From contig NZ_JBFHFC010000024.1 in assembly GCF_041583835.1 (NCBI RefSeq), forward strand, positions 1-40,196: 40,196 bases of DNA, given 5' to 3'. The notes under the pieces were generated by a model, which was not told the DNA's origin, ran no database searches, and was given only the letters and a program-made list of their open reading frames with translations. This stretch comes from Thiomicrorhabdus sp041583835 (lineage in GTDB: Bacteria > Pseudomonadota > Gammaproteobacteria > Thiomicrospirales > Thiomicrospiraceae). A program made the translations under genes and the position numbers. Positions 17,354 through 24,532 of the stretch are shown one piece after another. Position 1 is the first letter of the stretch, and every line of letters starts with the position of its first letter.

Positions 17354-18052
17354 TTATTGCGCCTGCGCCTTGATAAGAAACTCGTCACGCCGGTTTAAAT
17401 CGGGCTCAAAAACCCATAACGGCTGATGCGCCTTTTCCCAAACCGGACGATTTTTCATCACTTCCAGAAAATAATCCTGCTGCAAATGACGCTCTAACCA
17501 GTTGCGCAATCCAACATAATTGGATTCTGCAAACCACCGCTTATCCACATTGGCGAACTGCCTAATAAACGGGAAAATCGCCAAGTCCGCCATACTTAAA
17601 TTCTCACCCAACAAATAAGCCTGAGCCGATAAAGTTTGCTCCAACTTAGCCAGAAACACCTCACCTTGTTGACGATAAAAAGTCTGCGGATGTTCAGGAA
17701 AACGATCGGCGTACTTATAGCGATCCAATGCCGATTTGAACTCACCGTCGTTTTCATCAATCCAGGCATTCATCTGTCGAAATAAACGATCGTCTTCGGG
17801 AAGCAAACGAGAATCTGCCTTTTGCCGCAAAGCCCACAACAAAATATCCCGACTCTCGTCAATCACGTCACCATCCCGCATGACCAACACGGGAACAGTG
17901 CCCTTGGGAGAAGCTTCCAACATCGACTGAGGTTTATCCCAGAACACAATCTCCCGCTGCTCTACCCGGATACCCGAAAGATAAATTCCCATACGGGCGC
18001 GCATTGCATAAGGACAACGGCGATAGGAATACAATACTGGATGGACGTTCAT
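17354..18052 (-). CDS. Glutathione S-transferase-like protein
   Basis: A 232-residue cytosolic protein with a thioredoxin-like N-terminal domain and a helical C-terminal domain (from about 85). It opens with LYSYRRCPYAMRARMGIYLS, whose CPYA site resembles the glutaredoxin-2/omega-type cysteine active site rather than the Tyr/Ser of classical GSTs. SPKGTVPVLV provides the cis-proline and DESRDILLWAL the gamma-glutamyl-binding Glu-Ser-Arg region. It probably works in thiol transfer or deglutathionylation. The substrate is unknown. Confidence 0.8.
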   Translation of the reverse strand: MNVHPVLYSYRRCPYAMRARMGIYLSGIRVEQREIVFWDKPQSMLEASPKGTVPVLVMRDGDVIDESRDILLWALRQKADSRLLPEDDRLFRQMNAWIDENDGEFKSALDRYKYADRFPEHPQTFYRQQGEVFLAKLEQTLSAQAYLLGENLSMADLAIFPFIRQFANVDKRWFAESNYVGLRNWLERHLQQDYFLEVMKNRPVWEKAHQPLWVFEPDLNRRDEFLIKAQAQ

Positions 18053-18151
18053 TCAACCTCTTATGATTACTTAAACCTCTGTTACCAAACCTGTTCAGCG
18101 TTAAATACGAAGCAAAACCCTTGATAACGATTCTTGTGTACAAAATAAAAA

Positions 18152-18169
18152 AGCCCGCCTAAGCGGGCT
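18152..18169 (-). terminator. Terminator after the S8 protease gene
   Basis: AGCCCGC (18152-18158) pairs with GCGGGCT (18163-18169) around CTAA. On the minus strand it is followed by TTTTTTATTTTG. It lies 25 bases past the protease stop. Confidence 0.88.
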
Positions 18170-18193
18170 AGATACTATAAGTAAACCCGGACT

Positions 18194-20479
18194 TTAACGC
18201 AATCGCACCGAAGCGCTGTTACTGTAGGCGGAGACTTCACCGCCACGATAAGCCTGAACCTGATAATAATAGGTTCCCGGAGCACTCAAGGTATCCGTGA
18301 ACCCGGTACTGCCAACCCCTACCGTATCGATTCGCTGATACAGTATCTTATTTCGATCTTTTAGGCCGCGCTCAATATAAAAACCGTCTTCGCTGTCGCT
18401 GTTGTCCGTCCAGCTCAACGTCACCTGATTACCATTCAGACTTGCAGACAAATTGCTCGGAGCCGTCAAAGCACCCGGCACTGGAGGCGGTTGGGTAGAA
18501 GTCGTTTCCACCTTCACCAGGATCGTTTCCGAGTAAGCCTGCTTCGCTGAATTATAGGCATAAACCCGATATTGATAAGTTCCCACCGGAACGCCCGTAT
18601 CGACAAATGCCACTGCATCCTGCCCCAAAGTGGCAATCGCTTCAAAACTGTATTTACCACGAATTTTAACGGCCCGTTCCACCACATAACCGGTTTCATT
18701 ATCGGCATTATCCAGCCACGTCAAGGTCACATCGGCCCCATCGACCACAGCAGCCAAACTGCTGGGCGCAATCAATAGAGACGGATCGTTGACACTGATT
18801 GCAACCGAATCCGTAGCCTGCGCCCCACCGTTATCGGTCACCGTCAACACGGCATCGAAGTTTCCGCCGGATTGATAGGTGTGCTGTACATTCTGACCGC
18901 TTGCCTGGGTTCCGTCGCCGAAATTCCAATCGTAACCGACAATGCTGCCGTCCGTATCATAGGAACCGGACGCATCGAAACTGACCGCCAACGGCACGTC
19001 ACCCGAAACCGGGGTCGCCGTTATTTGAGCGATTGGAAGCTCATTGACCACATCGATCACAGTGGAAGCCGTTGCCGTACGTCCGCCGTCATCGGTCACC
19101 GTCAATACCACAGTGAACTGCCCGCTTTGGGTGTATTCATGACTAATCTGAACGCCGACACCCTGGCTTCCATCACCAAAATCCCACTGATAGCTTACAA
19201 TCGTGCCGTCCGAATCATAGGAACCGACCGCATCGAATTGAACCGTCAACGGTAGTGAGCCCGTTGCGGTAGAGGTGCTGAAATTGGCGACCGGTGCCAA
19301 ATTATGACTCAGGCTCAAGGCGTAATTCACCGCCGCCTGCGCATTGACCAGCCCATGCCCATACAATAACGGATCGCCTAAATCCGTCGCCGTAGAGAAC
19401 AGTCCGGCTTCGATTTCATCCGCCGTAATCGCAGGATTAGCCGCTATCATCAGTGCAGCCACCCCGGCTACAGCCGGGGATGAAAAAGAGGTTCCGCTGT
19501 AATAGATATAACCGTTGTCTTTATAGGTGGTACGCAAACTCACCCCCGGCGCGACCACATCGACAAAATCGCCATAATTGGAAAAACCGGCTTTGACATT
19601 ATTCTGATCGGTTGCGCCCACTGCCACAAAAGAGGTGTAGTCCGGGAAACTGCTTTCCAAAGCACCGTCGTTACCTGCTGCCATGAACAACAGGCCGTTG
19701 CGGTTCCGCAAATACTGGGCCGCATCATCGATGGTGGCATACTGGATACCGCCATAACTTAAATTGACCACTCTGGCTCCATGATCCGCCGACCAGCGAA
19801 TACATTCGGCCATAGTGGAAACATAAGCGGAACTGAGACCGTCGTTGATATTGATTCTGACCGGCATGACAGACACATGCCAGTTAACCCCGGTCACTCC
19901 AATACTGTTATTACCAACCGCTCCCAGAGTCCCGGCCGTGCCGCTACCATGACCAAACAAATCCTCCACATTGGTCGAACCGTCCTGGGCGTTATAACTC
20001 GGCAAAATCAAATTGGCCGCCAGATCTTCATGATCGGTATCCACCCCCGTATCACATACCGCAACCTTAACGGCCGCGTCACCTACGGTTTGCTCCCAAG
20101 CTTGAGGAGTATTCAATGCTCCGTGTTGCCATTGCAACTCAAATTGCGGATCGTTCGGCGTCAATGTCAAAGGCACTTCATAATCCGGCTCCGCAAACTT
20201 CACCGCACCGGTGGACTGAATCAATTTGGCGATCGCCTTCTCGCGCCCGACCGAATCGAAGTGGGCGATATGCAGATTCAGATTTTCAAGCACCCGCTCC
20301 TTCAGCAATCCCTGACTCTTCAACAGCGCATTCAATCCGCGCAATTCGGATGGAGCGGCGTCGGCTTTCGGTTTATACAAAACCGTACCCGGACGAATTT
20401 CGTCCGCCGTCGCCAATGACGAACCGAACACACCGATTAAGATGATAGATAAAATGATTGATTTGATATGAATTGACAT
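18194..20479 (-). CDS. Secreted subtilisin-like (S8) serine protease with PKD and fibronectin-III-like domains
   Basis: A 761-residue exported protease. A signal peptide (about 1-26, IKSIILSIILIGVFGSSLAT) is followed by an inhibitor-like propeptide (to about 100) and an S8 catalytic domain (about 120-400). The triad is D143 (VAVCDTGVDTDHED), H177 (FGHGSGTAGT) and S331 (YYSGTSFSSPAVAG), with the oxyanion Asn in MAAGNDG. Two PKD domains follow (APVANFSTSTATG and LPIAQITATPVSGDV, each with WDFGDG/WNFGDG), then two fibronectin-III-like domains (LTWLDNADNETGYVVERA, LSWTDNSDSEDGFYIERG). The frame runs to 20503, but GAGGAG precedes the ATG at 20479, which starts the signal peptide. PKD/Fn3 tails usually bind polymers or surfaces, so an extracellular nutrient or matrix role is likely. 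It is a single gene with its own terminator. Confidence 0.9.
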   Translation of the reverse strand: MSIHIKSIILSIILIGVFGSSLATADEIRPGTVLYKPKADAAPSELRGLNALLKSQGLLKERVLENLNLHIAHFDSVGREKAIAKLIQSTGAVKFAEPDYEVPLTLTPNDPQFELQWQHGALNTPQAWEQTVGDAAVKVAVCDTGVDTDHEDLAANLILPSYNAQDGSTNVEDLFGHGSGTAGTLGAVGNNSIGVTGVNWHVSVMPVRININDGLSSAYVSTMAECIRWSADHGARVVNLSYGGIQYATIDDAAQYLRNRNGLLFMAAGNDGALESSFPDYTSFVAVGATDQNNVKAGFSNYGDFVDVVAPGVSLRTTYKDNGYIYYSGTSFSSPAVAGVAALMIAANPAITADEIEAGLFSTATDLGDPLLYGHGLVNAQAAVNYALSLSHNLAPVANFSTSTATGSLPLTVQFDAVGSYDSDGTIVSYQWDFGDGSQGVGVQISHEYTQSGQFTVVLTVTDDGGRTATASTVIDVVNELPIAQITATPVSGDVPLAVSFDASGSYDTDGSIVGYDWNFGDGTQASGQNVQHTYQSGGNFDAVLTVTDNGGAQATDSVAISVNDPSLLIAPSSLAAVVDGADVTLTWLDNADNETGYVVERAVKIRGKYSFEAIATLGQDAVAFVDTGVPVGTYQYRVYAYNSAKQAYSETILVKVETTSTQPPPVPGALTAPSNLSASLNGNQVTLSWTDNSDSEDGFYIERGLKDRNKILYQRIDTVGVGSTGFTDTLSAPGTYYYQVQAYRGGEVSAYSNSASVRLR

Positions 20480-20686
20480 GAGCACGCTCTCCTCAGAACA
20501 CAACGACCAATTATGATTGGAAAATTCACCGCACCAATCTCTTATATTTTTAATGGTCTTTTATAAGCGTAACGCCAAGTGCATTCAAAAACAAGCAAAC
20601 CAACATACTATCCACTTGATTATAAAAGAATTTGTTCAAAGACCGAATAACCATACTTTTATTTATAACCTTTCAAAAACAACAAA

Positions 20687-20702
20687 CCCGCTATAAAGCG
20701 GG
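20687..20702 (-). terminator. Second (distal) terminator after groEL
   Basis: CCCGC pairs with GCGGG around TATAAA. On the minus strand the stem is followed by TTTGTTGTTTTTG. It lies 29 bases beyond the stronger terminator at 20731-20752. Confidence 0.6.
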
Positions 20703-20730
20703 CCTGAAATACAAATACACCGAAAACAAA

Positions 20731-20752
20731 AAAGCCCGCAAATGCGGGCTTT
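20731..20752 (-). terminator. Main terminator after groEL
   Basis: AAAGCCCGC (20731-20739) pairs perfectly with GCGGGCTTT (20744-20752). On the minus strand it is followed by TTTGTTTTCGG. It stops groESL transcription after the long palindrome and before the protease promoter region. In the rest of 20480-20914 I see no gene. Confidence 0.85.
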
Positions 20753-20784
20753 CAGATATAAGCAAAGTGTGCCTATTTTCGATT

Positions 20785-20906
20785 CGGGCGGTACAAATTT
20801 CAGATGAGGACGAGGCGGATTTGAAACCAATGCGCAATGGACTAGTAGTCCATGAGCATTGGAAGTTCAAATCCAACGAAGTACTCGCTGAAATTTGAAC
20901 GTCCCG
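20785..20906. repeat. 122-bp imperfect palindrome (MITE-like or structured RNA element) after groEL
   Basis: The two halves are inverted copies of a roughly 60-base unit. Perfect arms are CAAATTTCAG (20794-20803) with CTGAAATTTG (20888-20897), GGATTTGAA (20817-20825) with TTCAAATCC (20866-20874), CCAATGC (20827-20833) with GCATTGG (20856-20862), and TGGACT (20838-20843) with AGTCCA (20847-20852) around a 3-base AGT loop. CGGG (20785-20788) and CCCG (20903-20906) close the base. A symmetric 13-by-13 internal loop separates the two outermost long arms. It begins 8 bases past the groEL stop and lies before the groEL terminator, so it is transcribed in the groESL 3' UTR. Confidence 0.8.
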
Positions 20907-20914
20907 GACGAAAA

Positions 20915-22546
20915 TTACATCATTCCGCCCATACCTCCCATGCCACTCATGTCTCCACCGGCACCTGCATCTTTCGCAGGTAGATCCGCAATTGCAGCAC
21001 CGGTCGTGATGACAAGACCCGCAACAGAAGCCGCGTTTTGCAATGCAGAACGAGTTACTTTAGCAGGGTCGATGATTCCCGCTTCCAACATATCGGTATA
21101 CTCTTCCTGTGCCGCGTCAAAACCGAAGTTACCTTCGCCTTCGATGACCTTGTTCACAACAACAGAACCTTCCAAGCCGCAGTTTTCAACGATCTGGCGC
21201 ATTGGCTCTTCCATTGCACGTAGTGCGATTTCGATACCAACCTGCTGGTCGTGGTTATCACCTTCAACTTGAACTTTAGACTTAGCGCGAACCAAAGCAA
21301 CACCACCACCGGCAACGATACCTTCTTGAACGGCTGCACGAGTTGCGTGCAATGCATCGTCAACACGGTCTTTCTTCTCTTTCATTTCCATTTCGGTCGC
21401 AGCACCCAACTTAAGTACGGCAACACCACCGGCAAGCTTAGCCAAACGCTCCTGAAGTTTTTCTTTATCGTATTCAGAAGTCGTGGTTTCAAGTTGAGCA
21501 CGGATTTGTGCACAACGACCAGTGATATCATCCTTAGAACCGGCACCGTCAATCAACTTGGTGCTGTCTTTTCCGACAACTGCAGACTTGGTTTCACCCA
21601 ACATATCCAAAGTAACGGTTTCAAGGCTTAAGCCTACTTCTTCAGAGATAACCGTACCACCGGTTAGAACCGCCATATCCTGCAACATCGCTTTACGACG
21701 CTCACCGAAACCAGGTGCCTTAACCGCAGCAACCTTAACGATTCCGCGCATGTTGTTGATAACCAAAGTCGCCAAAGCTTCACCTTCAACATCTTCTGCG
21801 ATGATGAATAAAGGACGACCTGTTTTTGAAACCGCTTCTAGGGTCGGTAGCAAATCACGGATGTTAGAGATTTTCTTGTCATACAACAAAACGAAAGGCT
21901 GGTCTAATTCAGCTACCATTTTGTCTTGGTTTGTTACGAAGTAAGGAGATAGGTATCCGCGATCGAATTCCATACCTTCAACAACCACCAATTCGTCTTC
22001 TAAAGAAGAACCTTCTTCAACGGTGATAACACCTTCTTTACCTACTTTTTCCATCGCATCGGCAATCATCTTACCAACCGCTGAATCGGAGTTTGCAGAG
22101 ATCGTACCGACCTGTGCAATTGCAGCAGAAGTTTCACATGGCTGAGCCATCGCTTTGAGCTCTTCAACAACGGCTTCAACCGCTTTGTGGATACCGCGGT
22201 TAAGATCCATTGGGTTCATACCCGCTGCAACCGACTTCATCCCTTCGCGAACGATTGCTTGAGCAAGAACGGTCGCAGTCGTAGTACCGTCACCGGCTAC
22301 GTCGTTAGTTTGCGAAGAAACTTCTTTAACCATCTGCGCACCCATGTTCATGAACTTGTCTTCAAGTTCGATTTCACGGGCAACGGAAACACCATCCTTA
22401 GTCACAGTCGGAGCACCGAATGATTTTTCCAAAACAACGTTACGACCTTTTGGCCCAAGAGTAACTTTTACCGCGTTCGCAAGGATGTTAATCCCTTCAA
22501 CCATTTTTTCGCGGGCATCAATACCGAATTTGACTTCTTTTGCCAT
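20915..22546 (-). CDS. groEL: Chaperonin GroEL
   Basis: The 60-kDa chaperonin (543 residues; E. coli 548) that forms the double-ring folding chamber capped by GroES. Near-invariant blocks are the N-terminal VKFGIDAREKMVEGINILAN, the ATP-binding VTLGPKGRNVVLEKSFGAP and NDVAGDGTTTATVLAQAI, the apical VEGMEFDRGYLSPYFVTN, and the GGM-rich tail (SGMGGMGGMM). The ATG at 22546 follows AAGGA. It lies 83 bases after groES in one operon. Confidence 0.98.
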   Translation of the reverse strand: MAKEVKFGIDAREKMVEGINILANAVKVTLGPKGRNVVLEKSFGAPTVTKDGVSVAREIELEDKFMNMGAQMVKEVSSQTNDVAGDGTTTATVLAQAIVREGMKSVAAGMNPMDLNRGIHKAVEAVVEELKAMAQPCETSAAIAQVGTISANSDSAVGKMIADAMEKVGKEGVITVEEGSSLEDELVVVEGMEFDRGYLSPYFVTNQDKMVAELDQPFVLLYDKKISNIRDLLPTLEAVSKTGRPLFIIAEDVEGEALATLVINNMRGIVKVAAVKAPGFGERRKAMLQDMAVLTGGTVISEEVGLSLETVTLDMLGETKSAVVGKDSTKLIDGAGSKDDITGRCAQIRAQLETTTSEYDKEKLQERLAKLAGGVAVLKLGAATEMEMKEKKDRVDDALHATRAAVQEGIVAGGGVALVRAKSKVQVEGDNHDQQVGIEIALRAMEEPMRQIVENCGLEGSVVVNKVIEGEGNFGFDAAQEEYTDMLEAGIIDPAKVTRSALQNAASVAGLVITTGAAIADLPAKDAGAGGDMSGMGGMGGMM

Positions 22547-22629
22547 TTTTATTCCTTTTTAATTCTGTTTATTACTGTCTTCAATAAATACCGAAAATCC
22601 GTCCGATTCACTTCATCGGAACAGACGCA

Positions 22630-22920
22630 TTAATCAATGATTGCAATGATATCGTCTTCGCGCATGACAATTAGGGTCTCACCCTTGTCATCTTTGACTT
22701 CCTGACCGGAATATTGACCGAACAATACCTTGTCGCCAACTTTAACAGTCATCGGAACCACAGCACCAGAATCAGAAGCCTTACCTGGACCTACTGCAAC
22801 CACTTCACCCTTGTTTTGCTTTTCTTGGGCTGAACCTGGTAGCAAAATCCCACCTGCAGACTCTTGCTGCTCTTCTACTCGACGAATCACAACGCGATCA
22901 TGTAATGGCTTAATGTTCAT
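22630..22920 (-). CDS. groES: Co-chaperonin GroES
   Basis: The 96-residue lid of the GroEL chamber, starting MNIKPLHDRVVIRRVEE. The mobile loop ESAGGILLPGSAQEK carries the hydrophobic GroEL-binding tripeptide (ILL). The frame runs up to 23004, but AGGAG sits just before the ATG at 22920 and the 28 extra residues are not GroES-like; 22920 is the clear start. Expression is controlled by the CIRCE element about 100 bases upstream. Confidence 0.97.
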   Translation of the reverse strand: MNIKPLHDRVVIRRVEEQQESAGGILLPGSAQEKQNKGEVVAVGPGKASDSGAVVPMTVKVGDKVLFGQYSGQEVKDDKGETLIVMREDDIIAIID

Positions 22921-23017
22921 TGATTTCTCCTGAAAGTTTAAAAATATCAAAAAGTACAAATTCATTTGCCGATACGCTTTTCTTTCCACTGCGATACCCG
23001 GCAATTTTTTTAAAAAA

Positions 23018-23044
23018 TTAGCACTCTCTCGTTTAGAGTGCTAA
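23018..23044 (-). promoter_or_regulatory. CIRCE operator (HrcA-binding site) of groESL
   Basis: TTAGCACTC (23018-23026), a 9-base spacer, and GAGTGCTAA (23036-23044) match the CIRCE consensus exactly. HrcA represses groESL through this element and releases it on heat or misfolding stress. It lies directly downstream of the -10 box, covering the expected transcription start. hrcA itself is not in the window. Confidence 0.95.
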
Positions 23045-23046
23045 CA

Positions 23047-23074
23047 ATTGTAGCTAACTAATGTTTGGTGTCAA
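23047..23074 (-). promoter_or_regulatory. Housekeeping-type promoter of groESL
   Basis: Read on the minus strand: TTGACA (-35; 23069-23074), a 16-base spacer, and TACAAT (-10; 23047-23052). The transcription start would fall inside the CIRCE operator, the usual arrangement for HrcA control. Confidence 0.8.
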
Positions 23075-23235
23075 CTTATATAAGGACTTTAAATACAAAT
23101 TCAAGTACCTAGTGATTTTTTGTCCCCCTTCTACTTTGTAACTGAACAGGCTGAAGAAGATGACACTTTCATGAGCCCCTTCCAATGCACCAAACACATA
23201 CTTATGATCACATAATCTTTTTTAATAACAATAAG

Positions 23236-23305
23236 TTGTAAACATTTAGTCAGCTTTTTTCAATACTTTTGTAACTCAAATGCAACATTAAAAATGCCTT
23301 ATATG
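23236..23305 (+). promoter_or_regulatory. Possible PHO box(es) and promoter of the pst operon
   Basis: The 360-base gap between the groES promoter and pstS holds no gene. TTGTAAC at 23269-23275 and ATGCAAC at 23280-23286 are spaced 11 bases apart, as in PhoB direct repeats; a weaker pair is TTGTAAA (23236) and TAGTCAG (23247). TATATG at 23300-23305 could be the -10 box. Matches to the CTGTCAT-type repeat are imperfect, so PhoB control rests mainly on what is known of pst operons. Confidence 0.4.
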
Positions 23306-23406
23306 AAATGTTAGTTTTTAACACTGCAACACAAGATTCACAGTACGGCATTGGAGTCGATTGACGGCTTTCAATATGTATTTTTAAATTTTCTTAGGAG
23401 TTTGAC

Positions 23407-24399
23407 ATGAAGAAACTATTGTCTGTGATCGCTTTATCAGCGAGCATGACCACAACCGCGTTTGCTTCAACTATTGAAGGTACTGGCGCATCATTCCCAT
23501 ATCCGGTTTATAAAGCCTGGATCTCAAGTTACTACAACGCCACCGGCAACAAAATTAACTACTCACCGACAGGTTCCGGAACCGGCATTAAAGAAATTTC
23601 CGCTCGCCACGTCGACTTTGGCGGTAGCGACAAACCACTAAAACCGTCCGAGCTGAAAAAAGCGGGGCTAGACATGTTTCCAACGGTCGTTGGAGCCATC
23701 ACTTTCTCTTACAACCTACCCGGTGTCGATAACCTGAAGCTATCTGAAAAATCAATTTCAGGTATCGTGCTGGGTGACATTAAGTACTGGGATGATGCGT
23801 CGTTAAAAGCAGACAATCCAAGTGCAAATTTACCGCACGAGAAAATCCTTTTCGTTCACCGCTCCGACAAGTCCGGTACAACATTCAACTTCACTTATTA
23901 CTTGTCGAAAATGAACAAGACATGGAATGAAAAATTCGGGGCTAAAAAAGCCGTTAACTGGCCGATGGAAAACCATATCGCCGGCAAAGGTAACTTCGGT
24001 GTTGCGACTGCCATCGAAACCAACAAGTTCTCTATAGGTTATGTCGATTATGCCGATGCCAAGAAAAACGGGCTAAAAATGGCTAGCGTTCAAGGTCATG
24101 GCGGCAAATATTTCGATCCGACCCCAGCTAACTTTGTCAGTGCGGCAGGTCATGCCGACTTGGATCCAAAGAAAGATTTTTACTCAATCATCGCTTATCC
24201 AGACAATGCATACCCGATGGTTGCAGCAACTTTCATCCTACTGCCTGAGGGTTCAAAAATGAACAAGCAAACTGCTGAGTTCTTTGATTACGCATACAAA
24301 AATGGTGATAAAGCCGCATCTGACCTAGGTTACGTGCCGCTTCCTTCAAGCGTAAAAGACAAAATCCGCGCTTATTGGACTGCTAAAGGCATCCTATAA
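23407..24399 (+). CDS. pstS: Phosphate ABC transporter, periplasmic phosphate-binding protein
   Basis: PstS captures phosphate in the periplasm and hands it to PstCA. It has 330 residues with a signal peptide cut after about residue 20 (ALSASMTTTAFA). Binding-site blocks are GTGASFPYPVYKAWISSYY, SPTGSGTGIKEI, VDFGGSDKPLK and HRSDKSGTTFNFTYYLS, which hold the Ser, Thr, Asp and Arg phosphate ligands of the E. coli-type protein. TAGGAG precedes the ATG. It is first in a pstS-C-A-B operon, and a hairpin follows it. Confidence 0.96.
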   Translation: MKKLLSVIALSASMTTTAFASTIEGTGASFPYPVYKAWISSYYNATGNKINYSPTGSGTGIKEISARHVDFGGSDKPLKPSELKKAGLDMFPTVVGAITFSYNLPGVDNLKLSEKSISGIVLGDIKYWDDASLKADNPSANLPHEKILFVHRSDKSGTTFNFTYYLSKMNKTWNEKFGAKKAVNWPMENHIAGKGNFGVATAIETNKFSIGYVDYADAKKNGLKMASVQGHGGKYFDPTPANFVSAAGHADLDPKKDFYSIIAYPDNAYPMVAATFILLPEGSKMNKQTAEFFDYAYKNGDKAASDLGYVPLPSSVKDKIRAYWTAKGIL

Positions 24400-24412
24400 A
24401 TAAGGATTATCG

Positions 24413-24445
24413 CCCGGCATCTATTAGAAATTAGATGCCGGGTTT
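24413..24445 (+). terminator. Hairpin between pstS and pstC (partial terminator or RNA-stabilising stem)
   Basis: CCCGGCATCTA (24413-24423) pairs perfectly with TAGATGCCGGG (24432-24442), followed by TTT and then A-rich sequence. The 11-bp stem with a short T-run is likely to end or protect part of the transcripts, giving more PstS than membrane components, as is common for binding-protein operons. Confidence 0.7.
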
Positions 24446-24532
24446 AAAACTCTTATAAAAGACAGACGATTACTTTTTTATAAGCGTTTTGATCTAAAGG
24501 CTTTTTCATAACAACAAATAAGTATTCTAACA

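Noticed and set aside
19781..20419. 212-codon frame antisense to the S8 protease gene
   Set aside because: It mirrors the signal-peptide and catalytic-domain coding sequence on the other strand; no start signal or recognisable domain.
20632..20898. 88-codon plus-strand frame after groEL
   Set aside because: It crosses both terminator hairpins and half of the long palindrome, and lacks a ribosome-binding site; the frame is a by-product of the inverted repeat.
22920..23004. N-terminal extension of GroES
   Set aside because: AGGAG immediately precedes the ATG at 22920, and GroES proteins begin at MNIKPLHDR-type sequences.
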